Below are positions 5,681 to 5,734 of a stretch of DNA of 5,734 nt, piece by piece (positions within the stretch are counted from its first letter, which is position 1; each line of letters begins with the position of its first letter). A program made the position numbers and the translations under genes. The notes beneath the pieces are model-generated. The model searched no databases, had not been told where the DNA came from, and saw only the letters and a program-made list of their open reading frames with translations. Source of the stretch: Bdellovibrionales bacterium (lineage in GTDB: Bacteria > Bdellovibrionota > Bdellovibrionia > Bdellovibrionales > JAMPXM01); contig SXRI01000138.1 of the NCBI GenBank assembly GCA_005793615.1, forward strand, positions 1 to 5,734, written 5' to 3'.

Positions 5681-5734
5681 CGAAAGCGAAACCACTAGAC
5701 CTATTGATAAGTGCGATGAGGCGATAGCTGCAGG

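Noticed and set aside
5664..5732. Minus-strand frame at the right edge ending at TAG 5664-5666 (22 residues, reads rather protein-like)
   Set aside because: It could be the tail of an upstream gene, but it is too short to support without sequence beyond the window.
5543..5734. Minus-strand frame open from the right edge to TAA at 5543-5545 (64 codons)
   Set aside because: It has no ATG, an odd Ser-rich composition, and overlaps the TTGACA box and the inverted repeats. It is probably a chance open frame.

Overview
The window looks like a bacterial accessory locus of roughly balanced GC content. It holds three co-directional minus-strand genes for exported proteins, with the end of an insertion sequence on the left. 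The lineage cannot be proven from the sequence. Lineage-restricted secreted paralogs with internal 'FLFSxEAYA'-type motifs remind me of predatory Bdellovibrionota, but this is a weak inference. No tRNA, rRNA, CRISPR array or phage gene is visible.

Layout in transcription order (right to left). Positions 5533-5734 are an upstream region with a consensus -35 hexamer (TTGACA), a perfect operator-like inverted repeat built from TTACCG/CGGTAA, and a separate 12-bp palindrome. Then follow a 629-residue exported protein (3631-5520, start corrected to an ATG), a 56-bp gap containing G-runs on the coding strand, its 623-residue paralog (1703-3574), and a 155-bp gap with two stem-loops. Last comes a 462-residue exported protein with a hydrophobic Gly/Ala-rich segment (159-1547). 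Only 19 bp past its stop codon lies the terminal inverted repeat of an ISL3-like insertion sequence (1-139), whose transposase C-terminus is read on the plus strand toward the gene cluster.

The two large proteins are clear tandem paralogs. Their first 105 mature residues align without a gap (58 identities by hand count). All 14 cysteines of one have a counterpart in the other, which suggests up to seven conserved disulfides in an oxidising compartment. The third protein appears to carry a very divergent version of the same N-terminal module, also followed by a hydrophobic stretch ending in Ala-x-Ala. I infer a co-expressed set of two Cys-rich secreted paralogs plus a possibly membrane-associated partner. 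I recognise no catalytic motif or known family in any of the three, so this is the candidate undescribed system of the window.
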